From: Marinomonas sp. CT5
Lineage (GTDB): Bacteria > Pseudomonadota > Gammaproteobacteria > Pseudomonadales > Marinomonadaceae
Direction: 5' to 3'
Length of the DNA: 64,000 bases
Assembly: GCF_018336975.1 (NCBI RefSeq)
Contig: NZ_CP025572.1
Coordinates: 62,001 to 126,000 of the forward strand
Shown: one piece after another, positions 19,566-28,693 of the stretch
How positions within the stretch are numbered: the stretch's first letter is position 1
How the letters are laid out: each line of letters starts with the position of its first letter
Translations under genes and position numbers: made by a program
The notes under the pieces: model-generated
What the model saw: the letters and a program-made list of their open reading frames with translations, nothing else
What the model was told of the DNA's origin: nothing
The model's database searches: none

Positions 19566-20543
19566 ATGAACCTTAAGAAGACATTATTGCTTTGCGCTGC
19601 GGCACTTGCTTTTCCTCTTTCCGTACAGGCTCAAGACGTTTTGACTCTGTACACAAGTCAACCAAACAAAGATGCACAAATGACGGTGGATGCGTTTGAG
19701 GCGGCTAATCCAGACATTAAAGTGGAATGGGTTCGTGATGGGACGACCAAATTGATGACGAAGCTACGTGCGGAATTGTCTTCTGGTGTGGTTAAGCCCG
19801 ATGTACTGCTTATCGCAGACAGTGTGACGATGGAGTCGATGGTGTCTGATGGATACCTATACCCCTACCTAAGCCCTAACCGCGATCAATACGAAGACAG
19901 TTTGTACAGTGCAGAGGGGTATTATTACGGCACAAAATTGATTACCACAGGGATTGTTCGCCATAAAAAAGCGCCTCAACATCCAACGGATTGGTCAGAT
20001 TTGATTAAGCCTGAATATAAAAATCAAGTGGCTATGCCAAGCCCTCTATATTCAGGGGCGGCGCTGATTCACCTTGCGACATTAACAGACGATAAAACGT
20101 TAGGTTGGAACTATTATCAGCAACTGCATGACAATCAAGCGATGGCACAAGGCGGCAATGGTGGTGTTCTTAAAGCGGTGGCATCCGGCACCAAACCTTA
20201 CGGCATGATCGTTGACTTCTTGGCGATACGTGAAGCCGAAAAAGGCTCTCCTATCGAGTTTATTTTTCCTAAAACTGGCGTCTCTATGGTCACTGAGCCC
20301 GTTGCTATTATGAAGGACTCAAACAATAAAGCCGCGGCGAAGCGTTTTGTCGATTTTCTTCTATCAAAAGAAGGTCAGAGCCTAGTGTTAAAGCAAGGCT
20401 ACTTACCTGCTCGTAGCGATATTGGCGTGCCAAAAGGTTTCCCTAAGCGTGAAAATATTCACTTAATGCCGTTCAATGCAGCCAAAACACTGCGTGACAG
20501 TGAAGCCAATAAAGCACGTTTTAGTAAGATCTTTGAAGGTTAA
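19566..20543 (+). CDS. ABC transporter substrate-binding protein, ferric/organophosphate (AfuA/PhnS-like) type
   Basis: A periplasmic binding protein of 325 residues with a signal peptide ending near SVQA. It begins DVLTLYTSQPNKDAQMTVDAFEAANPDIKVEWVRDGTT-like, the family-1 fold used for Fe(III), 2-aminoethylphosphonate and, in AfuA, hexose phosphates. The tyrosine pair that coordinates Fe(III) in FbpA is not obvious. I chose ATG 19566, which is followed directly by the signal peptide; an upstream in-frame ATG at 19521 would add 15 polar residues. The DeoR regulator and downstream phosphatases favour a phosphate ester as ligand (inference). Confidence 0.82.
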   Translation: MNLKKTLLLCAAALAFPLSVQAQDVLTLYTSQPNKDAQMTVDAFEAANPDIKVEWVRDGTTKLMTKLRAELSSGVVKPDVLLIADSVTMESMVSDGYLYPYLSPNRDQYEDSLYSAEGYYYGTKLITTGIVRHKKAPQHPTDWSDLIKPEYKNQVAMPSPLYSGAALIHLATLTDDKTLGWNYYQQLHDNQAMAQGGNGGVLKAVASGTKPYGMIVDFLAIREAEKGSPIEFIFPKTGVSMVTEPVAIMKDSNNKAAAKRFVDFLLSKEGQSLVLKQGYLPARSDIGVPKGFPKRENIHLMPFNAAKTLRDSEANKARFSKIFEG

Positions 20544-20548
20544 GCAAG

Positions 20549-22276
20549 ATGACTCCTTCGTTATTAAAGCGACGTTTTATGGATGGCGCTTCCGTGGATG
20601 GCCAGCTGCGCTGGCTGTCCATTGGATTGTTCATTCTGATTGCCATATTAAGTGTATTACCTAGTCTGCGATTATTGCTGGAAGCTTTGAGTCATATGAC
20701 GTTTTCTGCCTCTTCTCCGATGGTTGAAGTGCTTCGCAGTGAGCGAACTTGGACCGCATTACGCAATAGTTTTTATACCTCAGGACTGGGGACTCTCATT
20801 GCTGTGGTGTTGGGTTGCGGTTTTGGTTTTGTGGTGACCTTAACCAATATTCGTGGACGGGCTATTTGGGTGTTTTGCTTTATGCTACCGATGATGATTC
20901 CGCCACAAGTGACGGCATTAAGTTGGTTGCAGTTGTTTGGTCCTGCTAGTCCTATTTTGAACACTTTGGGCATCGAACCCGCTTTAGGTAGCCCTCAACC
21001 TATGTATTCGGCAGAAGGCATCGCACTATTGTTAGGTATACAAAGTGCCCCCTTGGTATTTTTAGCGTTGCGCACTCAACTTATTGCGTTGCCACAAGAT
21101 TTATTGGAGGCCGCTCAATTATCCCGTGCTTCTCAGCTGCGCGTTTGGGTCGATATCATTTTGCCTCTGTGTCGCAGTGCGATTATTGCGGGGGCGGCGT
21201 TAGCCTTTGTATCGTCTTTGGGGAATTTTGGTATTCCGGCGATGTTAGGGATTCCGGCTGGTTATATTGTTTTACCGACCTTGATTTATCAGCAAATGGC
21301 AGGATTTGGCAATGAGATGCTGAGCCAAGTGGCTGGCTTATCAATGATCATTGCGCTATTGGTTCTGGCGGGCATGTTGTTGCAGCAATGGTTACAGCAA
21401 CGCAGCCGTTATGCTCTATTAGGACACACAGCACAGTCCCTGTCCTTTCGTCTTAAGCAATGGCGTTTACCTTTGGAAATGCTTTTGGCCTTGGTGTTGT
21501 GTTTTATCTTAGTTGCGCCGCTCTGTGCCTTAATTGTGAGTTCATTGGTGCCAGCTCTTGGTATGCCATTGAATGCTGACACCATCACCTTTGCGGCGTT
21601 TTACGAAATGATCGGTCGTCAGGGCGTGACGGCCAGAGCGTTTGAAAACAGCGCATTTTTGGCCTTTTTCAGTGCCTTAGTTTTGATGCTGGTGTCTTTG
21701 CCGTTGGGCTATTTATTGATGCGTCTGCCAATGCGCAGCAGAGCCGTGATCGCCAGTTTGATCGAAGTGCCTTATGCCATCCCCGGCATTGTATTAGCCA
21801 TCGCGTTTATTTTGTTATTCGCCAAGCCATTGCCTTTTATAGAAGTCAGTTTGTACGGCACTTTGGGGATTATTTTCTTAGCTTACCTTTCATGCTTTTT
21901 GAGTGTGTGTTTGAAGCCAGTACTCAGTGCTATGTCGCAGCTGGACCCGGCGCTAGAAGAAGCGGCCCAACTCGCTGGAGCAAGGCCGATACAGCGATTA
22001 ATTGACATCATTTTGCCCCTCACGGCACCCGCTTTTTTTGCCGGGGGGTTATTAGTGTTTTTGATCGCCATTAATGAACTGACGGTATCTGCTTTGCTGT
22101 GGAGTGCGGGTAATGAAACCCTTGGCGTGTTGATTTTTAATCTTGATGAAAGTGGTGACAGTGTGTTGGCTTCGGCGATTGCTGTGCTGGTGGTATTGCT
22201 CGTGGCAGGTCTAATGAGCTTACTGAGTCTGTTTGCCCCTCGTCTGCCCAGAGGAGTGATTCCATGGCACGATTAA
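20549..22276 (+). CDS. ABC transporter fused permease, ferric/organophosphate type
   Basis: A 575-residue inner-membrane protein made of two BPD_transp_1 halves, as in FbpB-type permeases. Coupling motifs occur twice: DLLEAAQLSRASQLRVWVDIILPL near 190-213 and ALEEAAQLAGARPIQRLIDIILPL near 468-491. About twelve spans are predicted. The N-terminus is cytoplasmic. It starts five bases after the binding-protein stop and overlaps the ATPase gene by 13 bases. Confidence 0.9.
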   Translation: MTPSLLKRRFMDGASVDGQLRWLSIGLFILIAILSVLPSLRLLLEALSHMTFSASSPMVEVLRSERTWTALRNSFYTSGLGTLIAVVLGCGFGFVVTLTNIRGRAIWVFCFMLPMMIPPQVTALSWLQLFGPASPILNTLGIEPALGSPQPMYSAEGIALLLGIQSAPLVFLALRTQLIALPQDLLEAAQLSRASQLRVWVDIILPLCRSAIIAGAALAFVSSLGNFGIPAMLGIPAGYIVLPTLIYQQMAGFGNEMLSQVAGLSMIIALLVLAGMLLQQWLQQRSRYALLGHTAQSLSFRLKQWRLPLEMLLALVLCFILVAPLCALIVSSLVPALGMPLNADTITFAAFYEMIGRQGVTARAFENSAFLAFFSALVLMLVSLPLGYLLMRLPMRSRAVIASLIEVPYAIPGIVLAIAFILLFAKPLPFIEVSLYGTLGIIFLAYLSCFLSVCLKPVLSAMSQLDPALEEAAQLAGARPIQRLIDIILPLTAPAFFAGGLLVFLIAINELTVSALLWSAGNETLGVLIFNLDESGDSVLASAIAVLVVLLVAGLMSLLSLFAPRLPRGVIPWHD

Positions 22277-23307
22277 TATTAGATAAGGTGAAAAAAGTCT
22301 TTCATGATTCGCTTGTTGTTAAAGACTTAAGTTTAACCATTGAACCCGGCGAATTTGTGGCTTTACTTGGGCCAAGTGGTTGTGGCAAATCGACGATTTT
22401 GCGAATGTTGGCTGGCTTTGAGCCAATATCGGATGGTCAAATTATTCATGGTGACGCTTGTCTTTCTAGTCTGAAACACCATGTGCCAACGGAAGAGAGA
22501 AACTTCGGCATGGTGTTTCAGTCCTATGCGCTTTGGCCACACATGACAGTGAAAGAAAACATTGGTTATCCACTTAAGGTACAAAAAATGCCAACAGTGG
22601 AACGTGCAAAGCGTATAACAGAGGCTTTAGAAATTGTTCAGCTAGAAGACTACGCTGACCGCTTACCTGCACAATTAAGCGGCGGTCAGCGTCAACGTGT
22701 GGCACTGGCGCGTAGCTTGGTGACCGAGCCAGATGTGGTGTTGTTTGATGAACCTTTGGCTAACTTAGATCGGCATTTGCGGGCGACAATGGAAGAAACC
22801 TTTCGTGCCTTTCATAAGCGTACCGGTGCAACCATTGTCTATGTGACTCATGATCAATCGGAAGCCATGTCATTAGCTGACAAAATTGCCGTGTTAAATA
22901 AAGGGCAGTTGGTGCAATGGGGAACACCGCAGGAGTTGTATGCTAGGCCAAGGAATACTTGGTTGGCGAATTTCATTGGTCGAGGTTCTGTGTTGTCTGT
23001 GGCTGAAGTTCCCCCTCAGCAATACGTTAGCGGTGCAAGTTTGCATGAATTGATTGGGCTGCGTTCATCAGATAAACCCGCCCGTTCAGTGCTGGTTCGG
23101 CCTCAAGATATTGTGTTTGTTAGCACAGAAGAGTCAGCACTTGCTGTTCATGTTCAAAGCTGCATTTTTCGCGGTGAGCGTTACGATATCGAACTGACCT
23201 TAAACGATGGGCAGCGCTTGTTGGCCTACAGCGATGTGCCGATGTCACTCAACAGCCTACACCATGTTCGTCTTGGACAAGCTTGGTCGCTTGAGAGTGA
23301 ATCATGA
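22264..23307 (+). CDS. ABC transporter ATP-binding protein, ferric/organophosphate type
   Basis: A 347-residue ATPase with Walker [11 protein letters not shown]-loop MVFQSYALWPHM, signature LSGGQRQR, Walker B VVLFDEP, D-loop ANLD, switch VTHDQ and a C-terminal TOBE-like region (about 240-345). It energises the permease at 20549-22276. The start lies inside the permease gene and the stop overlaps the next gene as ATGA, so all six genes appear to be translated as a coupled unit. Confidence 0.92.
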   Translation: MARLILDKVKKVFHDSLVVKDLSLTIEPGEFVALLGPSGCGKSTILRMLAGFEPISDGQIIHGDACLSSLKHHVPTEERNFGMVFQSYALWPHMTVKENIGYPLKVQKMPTVERAKRITEALEIVQLEDYADRLPAQLSGGQRQRVALARSLVTEPDVVLFDEPLANLDRHLRATMEETFRAFHKRTGATIVYVTHDQSEAMSLADKIAVLNKGQLVQWGTPQELYARPRNTWLANFIGRGSVLSVAEVPPQQYVSGASLHELIGLRSSDKPARSVLVRPQDIVFVSTEESALAVHVQSCIFRGERYDIELTLNDGQRLLAYSDVPMSLNSLHHVRLGQAWSLESES

Positions 23308-24404
23308 ACCTCAGTATTGATATTCTGAGCGGTGCAGGAAGAAAAACCGCTGCCGCGATTTTAGTGACTTACCAGACTAATAAAGGGTCAAGACCCATTC
23401 GCTTTTTACTGGATGCGGGTGGTGCGTTAGAAGTGGGCGAAGACAAAGGTTGGACGCAGCCAGATCACTTAGATGCGATTTTTATTTCTCATGATCATCA
23501 AGATCACATGGGTGGTTTGATTGATATTGATAACAAGGTGCCAGTGTATGCCACCGCGCCCGTTCAACAGCACTTGCCGGCACACTTGAATCTGCATTCT
23601 TTGCCTATTTGTGGCACGACAAATGTGTCTGGCATTACCGTGACAACCGGCTCAGCAGGACATTCGTTTGGTGGTGTATGGTTACACCTTGATATAGGAG
23701 ATGGCGTCTTTTATAGCGGCGATTTCAGTCTTGAATCTGGCTTGTACCCTTTTACCATGCCACCACAAGCAAATATCGCTTTACTCGATGCCTCTTACGG
23801 CCTGTATGACAACTCATTAGAGCAATGTAAAAACGCTTTGCTGCATTATCTCAAGGACGATCGTCCCTTGCTGATGCCGGTTCCACAAACGGGCCGAGCG
23901 TTAGAAATGGCCTGCTGGCTAACCTCGCAAGGCTTTTATGATTGGACGTTAGGGGAAGATTGTATTGCGCCAGAAACGGTTTTAGCCGGGCCTGAAAACA
24001 GCGTTTGTGCAGAGATTCGAAGCGTTTTGAAACGCATGAAAAGCCAGCCGTTTAATCCTGACGCCAAAGTCGTTTTGTGTGGAGATCCAGATGGCATGAG
24101 TGGTGACGCAGCCTACTTGTTACAGCAAACAGAGCGCTACTTACCGGTTTATACTGGACACTTGCCAGAACATGCCCGCCAAGCTGTGAGTGAAGATCGA
24201 GCTCATTTTGAGCGTTGGAATGTGCATCCTCGTAAGCAAGATCTAAAACGGCTGGTGGATCATCTTGAGTGCCGCATTTGCGTCCCACTTTTCCATACTA
24301 TTAAAGACCTCAAAGAGTGGCAAAAGGCCCTTGGCCCAAGTGTCACTGCAGATTCTTATATTGAGTTAGAGTGTATAGAGCTAGATTATGACCTTACTGT
24401 TTAA
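23304..24404 (+). CDS. Metallo-beta-lactamase-fold hydrolase with beta-CASP-like features
   Basis: A cytosolic protein of 366 residues. All metal motifs are readable: LLDAGG (Asp), the HDHQDH core of SHDHQDHMGG, GSAGHSF (His), YSGDFS (Asp) and a late VPLFH (His). Between the fourth and last motifs lies an insertion with VPQTGRALEMACWL and NVHPRKQDLKRLV, which look like beta-CASP motifs found in RNA/DNA nucleases and phosphodiesterases. I infer a phosphodiesterase or nuclease. Its place between an importer and two phosphatases suggests it opens a phosphodiester after uptake. Exact substrate unknown. Confidence 0.75.
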   Translation: MNLSIDILSGAGRKTAAAILVTYQTNKGSRPIRFLLDAGGALEVGEDKGWTQPDHLDAIFISHDHQDHMGGLIDIDNKVPVYATAPVQQHLPAHLNLHSLPICGTTNVSGITVTTGSAGHSFGGVWLHLDIGDGVFYSGDFSLESGLYPFTMPPQANIALLDASYGLYDNSLEQCKNALLHYLKDDRPLLMPVPQTGRALEMACWLTSQGFYDWTLGEDCIAPETVLAGPENSVCAEIRSVLKRMKSQPFNPDAKVVLCGDPDGMSGDAAYLLQQTERYLPVYTGHLPEHARQAVSEDRAHFERWNVHPRKQDLKRLVDHLECRICVPLFHTIKDLKEWQKALGPSVTADSYIELECIELDYDLTV

Positions 24405-24942
24405 ACCGTTTGTTTTTGCCCGCCATGCGCAGAGTGAGTTCAATGCCACCTTTCGTATCGGTGGTTTTACCGATAGTCCGTTAAGCGCAACTGGCGTTCA
24501 GCAAGCCAAAGATGCCGCGCCAATACTAAGCGTTTTTGATTGGAGTGTTGTGGTCACCAGCACATTACAGCGTACTCAAGAAACCGCTTTATACGCGGTG
24601 CCAAATCAAAGAACGGAAGCTTATGAACAACTCAAAGAACGCAATTGGGGCGACTTGGAAGGTTGTCCGATAGAGCAACAATTGCCGTATGATGTGACGC
24701 CACCAAATGGGGAGTCGTGGCAAGATTTTGAGACTCGAGTACTTAGTGCGCTGAATAGGATTTTAAGTGAACATTCGTGGCCTCTCATCATTGCGCACTC
24801 CGGCGTTTATCGAGTGTTAAACAATGTGATCAATGGCACACCTTATTGCCCAAGAATTGGCAATGTTACTCCTATTTCTTTCATACCTAGCCAAGAAGAA
24901 AACGGCTGGAACATTACTCCCTTTAAAGGAATTTTTATATGA
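24388..24942 (+). CDS. Histidine phosphatase (phosphoglycerate-mutase-like superfamily)
   Basis: The 184 residues carry the superfamily core: ARHAQSEFN near 10-18 (catalytic His and Arg, with Ala replacing the usual Gly of RHG), SATGVQQA, the LKERNWGDLEG acid segment near 82-92, and the second histidine in IAHSGVYR near 133. Such proteins remove phosphate from small phosphomonoesters. It overlaps the metallo-beta-lactamase gene by 17 bases, and its stop overlaps the next start, arguing for a shared pathway. Confidence 0.85.
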   Translation: MTLLFKPFVFARHAQSEFNATFRIGGFTDSPLSATGVQQAKDAAPILSVFDWSVVVTSTLQRTQETALYAVPNQRTEAYEQLKERNWGDLEGCPIEQQLPYDVTPPNGESWQDFETRVLSALNRILSEHSWPLIIAHSGVYRVLNNVINGTPYCPRIGNVTPISFIPSQEENGWNITPFKGIFI

Positions 24943-25391
24943 CATCAAATGCCGTAATTGTTGATTTAGATGGCACATTGGCCGAATTTGATCACACCGA
25001 AGTTGCTCATTGGGTACTTGGCGCAGAAAAACATTGGGACCCGTTTTTTGAGCATATGAAAAACGCCCCAGTGGTCGAAAATGTGTTGCGCTTGGTCACT
25101 ATTCTTAAGCAACAAGGACAACAGATTTTGATTTGCAGTGGACGTCCTGAATCTCATAAACAGCACTCCCTCGACTGGATTAAAAAAAACAATATTCCCT
25201 GTGACGGCATTTACCTACGTCCTGATAATGCGGATGAATTACCTGATGAAGCAGTGAAAAAAGCATTATTGGAAAAAATCCACAACGATGGTTTTTTACC
25301 TTGGTTAGTCTTGGATGATCGAGATGCTGTGGTACAAGGCTGGCGTAATCTAGGATTGACCTGTTTACAGTGTGCACCGGGAGACTTTTAA
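24939..25391 (+). CDS. HAD-family phosphatase resembling the 3'-phosphatase domain of polynucleotide kinase
   Basis: A compact 150-residue HAD protein. Motif I is VDLDGTLAEFDH (nucleophile and acid/base Asp), motif II is the Ser in ICSGRPE, and motif IV is LDDRDAVVQGW. The pattern of a Trp-Asp-Pro-Phe-Phe stretch, SGR, a YLRPDN segment and K-rich region resembles T4 PseT/PNKP phosphatase domains that remove 3'-phosphates. No kinase domain is present. Last gene of the operon, followed by a hairpin. Confidence 0.72.
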   Translation: MTSNAVIVDLDGTLAEFDHTEVAHWVLGAEKHWDPFFEHMKNAPVVENVLRLVTILKQQGQQILICSGRPESHKQHSLDWIKKNNIPCDGIYLRPDNADELPDEAVKKALLEKIHNDGFLPWLVLDDRDAVVQGWRNLGLTCLQCAPGDF

Positions 25392-25417
25392 TGATGTTAG
25401 TAGGATGCGCATGAGAT

Positions 25418-25461
25418 GCTAACCTTTAGTCTGAGCTTTAAGCTGAAGAGGTTAGCGTTTT
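25418..25461 (+). terminator. Terminator after the transport/phosphatase operon
   Basis: Exact 8 bp arms (25418-25425 and 25449-25456) enclose a smaller AGCTT/AAGCT stem, followed by GTTTTA. It lies immediately before the small lipoprotein gene, so it could also affect access to that gene's ribosome site. Confidence 0.6.
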
Positions 25462-25665
25462 ATGATGAGATTTATCCTTTTGGTTTTTCTTCTTGTTTCG
25501 GTAGTAGGGTGCAGTCAAAAAGCCCTATACAGTAACCTTCAACAGGCCCATGTTTCTTCTTGTGAAAGGTTAAAGTCGAATCAATATGCGGATTGTGTGG
25601 AACAATACGGTGATTCTTACGAGGACTACACAGCTAAACGGCAAGGACAGTTGAATTCATACTAG
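25462..25665 (+). CDS. Small predicted lipoprotein of unknown function
   Basis: Sixty-seven residues: a short signal sequence (about 2-16) ending in the lipobox VVGC, with Cys17 as lipidation site, then a polar domain with two further cysteines (SSCERL and ADCVEQY) that could form a disulfide in the periplasm. The C-terminus is tyrosine-rich (YGDSYEDY). I do not recognise the family. The lipobox and codon use support a real gene; the ribosome site (AGAGG) lies within the preceding hairpin. Confidence 0.6.
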   Translation: MMRFILLVFLLVSVVGCSQKALYSNLQQAHVSSCERLKSNQYADCVEQYGDSYEDYTAKRQGQLNSY

Positions 25666-25737
25666 ATTCTTTTCTTATGACTAGCCTTGCTATCTGGCTC
25701 GCGTTAGGATGAGAAAATTTTCTTTGGAGCTTGGTTC

Positions 25738-26898
25738 ATGTTTCAACTTGTTCTTCTTAGTAATCAACAGCATATTGATGTCGCTAATTTGTCACTTTCA
25801 GCAGAACTCATGGGCTTACCGAAAGACGTGCCAATAAGCGTGCAGCAAACCTGTTTGATGGGTGGTAAACAAGCTGGATCTCGCTTGATCACGTTAATCG
25901 TCGGTGACACCTTGGTTAGAGTGGTGCCAACACGAGGCATGACAGTGCTAGATGTTGTCAGAAAAAATGTACGCTTTGGTTGGGATTCGCCAGTAAAAGA
26001 GGTGGTTCATCCTAGTTTTATAAATCAAGAAGCCTCCGGTGGCACGGGCTGGTTAGATGGTTTCAACGAAATGGTCGTTCGATGTGGTTATCAATGGGCC
26101 GGTCACCCAGGTCAAGACGGCGATGAGTTTTTGACATTGCATGGACGTATTCAAAATACTCCAGCCGATGAAGTGGTTTTAGAAGTCGAGCAAGTGCCGC
26201 CCTATCGCGTGACCTTACGTGGCCGAGTCGATGAAAAGCGTTTTAAGTCCACTAATTTCGAACTGCATACCGTCTTGTCACTCACTCCTGATGAGCCATA
26301 TTTATTGATTGAAGATACCTTGGTCAATAAAGGCAGTTACCCGCGCGAATACCAAGCAATGTATCACAATAACTTTGCTCAGCCGATTCTTGAGAAGGGC
26401 GCTCAGCTGCATGTTCCTGTTGCACAAATATCCCCATTTAATAACTACGCTGCTGGTGGTTTGAATGATTGGAGTCAAATGCCTGCGCCAACCAAAGACT
26501 TTGATGAAATGGTGTTTAATATTCGTCCAATCAGTGATGAAAAAGGCTTCTCTCATGCTTTGCTGCATAATGCAGAGGCAAGCTGTGGAATAGAAGTGAG
26601 TTACCAGACCGAAACCTTGCCCGTGCTGACCGTGTGGAAAAATACCGATACAGTTGAGCAAGGTTACGTGGTGGGAATCGAGCCAGGCACCAGCTTTGCC
26701 TATAACCGTTCTTACCAGCGAGGGTTAGGTTTAGTACCGACGATTGCGGCTGGTGAGTCAAAACATTTTGTGGTGCGTTTTGGTTTGTTCACGGATGAAG
26801 AACAAGTCAAAGCCAGTGTGGCCACTATTGACCAATTACAAAGTAGCCATGCGGCTCAAGTGTTAACTACACCGATTGTGTGCCTTGATGAGGAATAG
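25738..26898 (+). CDS. DUF4432 family aldose-1-epimerase-like protein
   Basis: A 386-residue cytosolic beta-sandwich protein of the galactose mutarotase superfamily. Typical DUF4432 features are VVPTRGMTVLDVVRKN near 62-77, GWLDGFNEMVVRCG near 105-118, LHGRIQNTPADEV with a likely catalytic His, and GIEPGTSFAYNRSY near 305-318. These proteins bind or epimerise a sugar in carbohydrate catabolism, but the substrate is unknown. Its 3' end overlaps the convergent 26867-27277 gene by 32 bases, which is unusual but has good coding on both strands. Confidence 0.82.
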   Translation: MFQLVLLSNQQHIDVANLSLSAELMGLPKDVPISVQQTCLMGGKQAGSRLITLIVGDTLVRVVPTRGMTVLDVVRKNVRFGWDSPVKEVVHPSFINQEASGGTGWLDGFNEMVVRCGYQWAGHPGQDGDEFLTLHGRIQNTPADEVVLEVEQVPPYRVTLRGRVDEKRFKSTNFELHTVLSLTPDEPYLLIEDTLVNKGSYPREYQAMYHNNFAQPILEKGAQLHVPVAQISPFNNYAAGGLNDWSQMPAPTKDFDEMVFNIRPISDEKGFSHALLHNAEASCGIEVSYQTETLPVLTVWKNTDTVEQGYVVGIEPGTSFAYNRSYQRGLGLVPTIAAGESKHFVVRFGLFTDEEQVKASVATIDQLQSSHAAQVLTTPIVCLDEE

Positions 26899-27277
26899 CC
26901 GTTCGGGAATAACGTTCCCAATCGCCCGCCTCCATGTAAGGGGCGTGGTCTAGAGGTTGGTTATACACGTAAATCCAGCCACGACCATAAGGCGAAAAAA
27001 CACGTTTCCTAATGTATAAAGAGCTTTCTGGCGTCTTTGGGTCATACCCTTCTAGTTGATCCAAAGACGCCAGTATTTCATCTGATACGTCGTACCATTC
27101 CACTCGAATACGACCACTTTCGTCGTGCGTTGAGGTGATGGCAGGAACCTCTCCTAGATTGTGCATACGAAATCCAGTCAACCAACCAAGACCGATGCGT
27201 TTACAGTCGGCAAGAAGTTCATGATTATTCAGCCCCTCGCGAAGCGTTCCATATACAGCAACAATGTTTTTAGGCAT
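26867..27277 (-). CDS. Gamma-glutamylcyclotransferase-like (YtfP/AIG2) protein
   Basis: The protein is about 136 residues, beginning MPKNIVAVYGTLREGLNN. The VAVYGTLREG strand is the family's phosphate/substrate-binding loop, and the DQLEGYDP segment supplies the catalytic Glu region seen in GGCT-fold proteins. The C-terminal half has WIYVYNQP. ATG 27277 is preferred: it has a GGAA site, whereas the in-frame ATG four codons earlier has none. It likely cleaves a gamma-glutamyl amine or related amide, but many family members are uncharacterised. Confidence 0.82.
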   Translation of the reverse strand: MPKNIVAVYGTLREGLNNHELLADCKRIGLGWLTGFRMHNLGEVPAITSTHDESGRIRVEWYDVSDEILASLDQLEGYDPKTPESSLYIRKRVFSPYGRGWIYVYNQPLDHAPYMEAGDWERYSRTAIPHQGTQSV

Positions 27278-27416
27278 GTAGAATTCCATCTAATTACAAT
27301 CAAAGTGCACAAGATGGACTGGCTTAACGGTCATTTCAATACTTGAAGACGGAAATTACGTTGCCATGACATAACCTTGATGTATTCATGAAACTACTGA
27401 CGTTCTGATGTTGTAT

Positions 27417-28487
27417 CTAAGATTCTTTCGCTGTTTTTACTGTGTTTCTTTCATGATCGAGTAGCCAACGTTTACGCTCTAGTCCACCCGCATATCCGGT
27501 CAAACTACCATCTTTGCCAATGACTCGATGACAAGGAATAACGATGGCGATACGGTTCATGCCGTTGGCTCGGGCGACGGCACGAACGGCTTTCGGGTTG
27601 TTCAGTCGAGTGGCTTGCTCTTGGTAACTGGCGGTGGTGCCGTACGGAATTGAGCCAAGCATTTTCCACACGGCATTTTGAAAATCCGTTCCAGGCGTAT
27701 GAAGCGGTACGCTGAATTCGCTCCGCTTGCCAGCAAAGTATTCTGCTAATTCTATTTTTAGCTGCTTCATGTGGGCGTTTTCCCCCGCCACAATGGGGGC
27801 TTTTAAACGGCGTTGCAAATCTTCAAACTCGGTTTCAAGCATGCGTCGGTCGACAAACTCCAATAAGCAAATTCCCTCGTCAGTGGCGCAGACAAACATA
27901 GGCCCAATGGGAGTGGTGAGTCGATCGATTAAAATCACAGTATTCTCCAAATGTAAGGTCGGTGCGTGACCGAGTAACTTTTTAAAAGTGTAGCCGAAAC
28001 CACTTAAAGAATCGTAGCCGGAATCTAATGCGGTATGGGTAGCCGTTTTGCCGGTCTTGAGTTCCTGAAAGGCATAATTGATGCGATACATGCGCTGGAA
28101 GGTTTGAAAGGTCATGCCGTAATGTTGATTAAACCAACGACGAACGAAAATGGGCCGTATACCGGATTCTCTCAGTTGCTGGTCGGTGATTTTTGCCTTA
28201 GTGCAATCGCGTACAAGGTTCATTGCGGCTTGCACTTCATAAGGCGCTTCGTTGGCATTTTCAGTGGGACGACAGACTTTGCAAGGCCGAAAACCAGCGT
28301 CCATCGCGTCCTTGAAATGCGTATAAAACTCAACGTTTTCACGCTTTGGCTTACGGGCTCGACAGGTGGCAATACAGAAAATAGAGGTGGTTTTCACGCC
28401 GACAAAAAACACACCAACATAGCTCGGTTCTCGATGGAGTAAAGCTTGATAATAATCATCGGCGAGTTTTTCATCGGTTATTAACAT
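27417..28487 (-). CDS. ada: Ada: methylphosphotriester sensor, activator and O6-methylguanine-DNA methyltransferase
   Basis: A three-part DNA alkylation-repair protein. The N-terminal Ada domain keeps all four zinc cysteines (FCIATC and FRPCKVC, the first being the methyl acceptor). An AraC-like helix-turn-helix region spans about 80-175. The C-terminal methyltransferase has the active site PCHRVIG, followed by GYAGGLERKRWLL. I prefer ATG 28487 (MLITDEKL) with an ACGGAC site; a TTG at 28511 would extend it by eight residues. Expression is probably self-induced by alkylation, as for E. coli Ada. Confidence 0.93.
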   Translation of the reverse strand: MLITDEKLADDYYQALLHREPSYVGVFFVGVKTTSIFCIATCRARKPKRENVEFYTHFKDAMDAGFRPCKVCRPTENANEAPYEVQAAMNLVRDCTKAKITDQQLRESGIRPIFVRRWFNQHYGMTFQTFQRMYRINYAFQELKTGKTATHTALDSGYDSLSGFGYTFKKLLGHAPTLHLENTVILIDRLTTPIGPMFVCATDEGICLLEFVDRRMLETEFEDLQRRLKAPIVAGENAHMKQLKIELAEYFAGKRSEFSVPLHTPGTDFQNAVWKMLGSIPYGTTASYQEQATRLNNPKAVRAVARANGMNRIAIVIPCHRVIGKDGSLTGYAGGLERKRWLLDHERNTVKTAKES

Positions 28488-28693
28488 GTGGTAGTCCGTT
28501 ATTTTGGTCAATGTTGTGTTTATTAAACTAGGTTAGCTTGATTCTAAATTAAGTAACAACCGAAAACTGGACGAGTATTTTTTATTATTTCCAAATACGA
28601 AACAGAACCTTAAGAAATAACCTATATATCTTATTTGTGCAGAAGAATAGAGTATCCGCCATGCAATTAAGTAATGATTTATAAGGATACCTC

